Positions 14,561 to 15,345 of a stretch of 15,345 nucleotides of DNA are shown here, in pieces. The translations under genes and the position numbers were made by a program. Where the stretch lies: positions 2,673,304-2,688,648 of the forward strand of contig CP070719.1 in the NCBI GenBank assembly GCA_020350725.1, written 5' to 3'. The notes under the pieces were generated by a model, which was not told the DNA's origin, did not search any database, and was given only the letters and a program-made list of their open reading frames with translations. Numbering within the stretch: the stretch's first letter is position 1; the number at the start of each line of letters is the position of its first letter. This stretch comes from a bacterium. GTDB taxonomy: Bacteria > BMS3Abin14.

Positions 14561-14592
14561 ATTGTAGCATTCCCGATCTACATCTGCGTAAA
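14561..14592 (-). promoter_or_regulatory. Candidate promoter for the SLC12-type/VTT/TauE cluster
   Basis: On the - strand TACAAT (14566 to 14561) is a near-consensus -10 box about 90 bases before the ATG. The best -35-like words (TTACGC or TTTACG, 14586-14592) lie 19-20 bases upstream, longer than ideal. The call rests mainly on the -10 box and on being in a divergent intergenic space. Confidence 0.35.
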
Positions 14593-14602
14593 TTTTAATC
14601 TC

Positions 14603-14630
14603 TTGCATATAAACATGGAGGAATTAAAAT
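14603..14630 (+). promoter_or_regulatory. ssrA: ssrA promoter (sigma70-type)
   Basis: TTGCAT (14603-14608) and TAAAAT (14625-14630) are 16 bases apart, and the -10 box ends eight bases before the first base of mature tmRNA. Both boxes are close to consensus, as expected for a strongly expressed stable RNA. Confidence 0.75.
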
Positions 14631-14638
14631 AGGCGTGT

Positions 14639-14998
14639 GGGGGCGAGTTGGTTTCGACGGGGGTCATTGACGTCCGTGGCGCATGCCGAGGTGCCGGTGG
14701 CCTCGTTAAACACCGGCCGTTATAGCTGCCAACGATACCGGCTACGCTCTGGCTGCTTAATTAAACCTAAGTGAGCCAGCGCTGCCCTGACGGCGCCCGT
14801 AACGTCAGGTCGCAGTGTCATAAGCTCGGGCTTGTTCCCTGTCGCCGCCCGGCCTTCAGGGGAGACTCTCAGTCGGGCTCATCCTCCAGCTGCCCTGTCC
14901 GTGGGGTCCCTGGGGGAGACAGAAAACACGGAATAAGCATGTAGGGCCGCGAGGCCGAAGGCTTCCGGACGCGGGTTCGACTCCCGCCGCCTCCACCA
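14639..14998 (+). ncRNA. ssrA: tmRNA (transfer-messenger RNA)
   Basis: tmRNA with SmpB rescues stalled ribosomes and tags the unfinished protein for degradation. Both tRNA-like ends are present. 5' GGGGGCG (14639-14645) pairs with CGCCTCC before ACCA, with one G-U pair. The 5' GAGTTGGTTTCGACGGGG is the usual start. The 3' T-arm reads GCGGG-TTCGACT-CCCGC, and CCA is encoded at 14996-14998. The total of 360 bases compares with 363 in E. coli. The tag frame starts at a GCC resume codon (14728-14730) and encodes A-N-D-T-G-Y-A-L-A-A, then TAA (14758-14760). The LAA end is the canonical protease signal, and the Thr-Gly replaces Glu-Asn of the E. coli tag. It is one-piece, not permuted. Open frames antisense to its 3' half are artefacts. 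Confidence 0.97.
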
Positions 14999-15006
14999 TT
15001 CGACGC

Positions 15007-15046
15007 GCAAAAAAGCTTCCCCACAAGTGGGTGAAGCTTTTTTTGC
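15007..15046 (+). terminator. Intrinsic terminator of ssrA
   Basis: GCAAAAAAGCTTC (15007-15019) plus CCCAC (15020-15024) pairs with GTGGG (15027-15031) and GAAGCTTTTTTTGC (15033-15046), with one bulged T. The long stem and T-run lie nine bases after the tmRNA CCA. A/T symmetry means it could also work from the other strand. Confidence 0.9.
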
Positions 15047-15181
15047 TTGCTCATGGCAGGCCACAAAGTATTTTCGAGTGGCCCGTTTTAGAGACATGAG
15101 CGCGTCGTATGCCCTGAGCAAGTGAGGCCAGTTCTCAGGGCCGAACGCGTCGAACGGGCACTCGAAAGTTTATCCGACGCA

Positions 15182-15217
15182 CAAAAAGGCTGCCTCAGAA
15201 TGAGGCCGGCCTTTTTG
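15182..15217 (+). terminator. Terminator-like hairpin of the second tandem unit
   Basis: CAAAAAGGC and GCCTCA (15182-15196, one bulged T) pair with TGAGGC and GCCTTTTTG (15200-15217, two-base bulge). It has the form of an intrinsic terminator with its own A/T flanks, but no gene lies between it and the ssrA terminator. Confidence 0.65.
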
Positions 15218-15345
15218 TTTGCTCGTGGCAGGACATGTTGCGGTATCGCATTGCCGCGAGCAGCGTCGAGTAGCCCTGAGCAAGTCGCTGATTGAACGGG
15301 CGACGCGTCGAGGGGCACTCTATGATTACAGCTTCTGGCAAATTG

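Larger units (their letters stand above)
15001..15345. repeat. Two tandem units (about 174 bases) each led by a terminator hairpin
   Basis: Unit 1 (15001-15174) and unit 2 (15175 to at least the window end) share an order of blocks. These are CGACGC(G/A)CAAAAA plus a terminator hairpin, TTTG(C/T)TTGCTC(A/G)TGGCAGG, GCGTCG..TA.GCCCTGAGCAAGT, and ACGCGTCGA..GGGCACTC. The hairpin stems differ in sequence but keep the same place. Unit 1 also has a long-range stem (15073-15087 with 15153-15166) enclosing a CCCTGAG/CTCAGGG hairpin. No protein is encoded. The array may continue past the window. Confidence 0.7.

Noticed and set aside
14869-15318. Short - strand frames over the tmRNA 3' end and the downstream repeats
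   Set aside because: Translations such as RRRESNPRPEAFG are a well-known artefact of reading antisense through a tRNA/tmRNA T-arm. The DNA is explained by ssrA and the repeat units.
14639-15345. Integrative element attached at the tmRNA 3' end
   Set aside because: tmRNA ends are frequent attachment sites, but no duplicate of the 3' tmRNA end, integrase or phage gene is seen in the available 347 bases downstream.

Overview
The window looks like chromosomal DNA of a GC-rich Gram-negative bacterium, most likely from the former Deltaproteobacteria (Desulfuromonadota or relatives). Two observations point that way. The order nadD - rsfS - rlmH - dksA-like - TPR protein - gpmI - comF resembles gene order I recall from that group. 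A LapA/LapB-type protein, which controls lipopolysaccharide synthesis, implies an LPS outer membrane. This placement is inference; no 16S or other decisive marker is present.

Layout. (1) Positions 1-6301, + strand: NadD (NAD synthesis; 5' end probably just outside the window), RsfS and RlmH (both act on the large ribosomal subunit), a DksA/TraR-type RNA polymerase regulator, a LapA-LapB fusion, GpmI (glycolysis) and a ComF-family phosphoribosyltransferase-like protein. Several of these are tightly coupled by 4-base overlaps. (2) Positions 6236-9909, - strand: an inositol-monophosphatase-family protein whose 3' end overlaps comF by 66 bases, a 537-base gene-free mosaic of degenerate repeats, SmpB, and an exported HEAT-repeat protein whose 3' end overlaps the smpB start. 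(3) Positions 9932-10087, + strand: a 51-residue zinc-ribbon protein, divergent from the HEAT gene. (4) Positions 10278-14471, - strand: a membrane-protein cluster read right to left, namely an SLC12-type cation-chloride cotransporter homologue, a VTT/DedA-like protein and a TauE/SafE-type exporter. (5) Positions 14639-14998, + strand: complete tmRNA (ssrA) with a recognisable promoter, tag reading frame and terminator, followed by two tandem units of about 174 bases that each begin with a terminator hairpin.

The genes group around ribosome function and quality control (RsfS, RlmH, and the SmpB/tmRNA pair of trans-translation), stress and envelope regulation (DksA-like, LapA-LapB), central metabolism, and ion or small-molecule membrane transport.

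I see no CRISPR array, transposase, phage gene or defence island. The least ordinary things are non-coding. A pair of about 105-110-base inverted-repeat elements (7410-7514 and 11081-11190) each follows the 3' end of a - strand gene in the same orientation. The tandem terminator-bearing units downstream of tmRNA are the second case. Among proteins, the LapA-LapB fusion and the small divergent zinc ribbon are most worth a second look.
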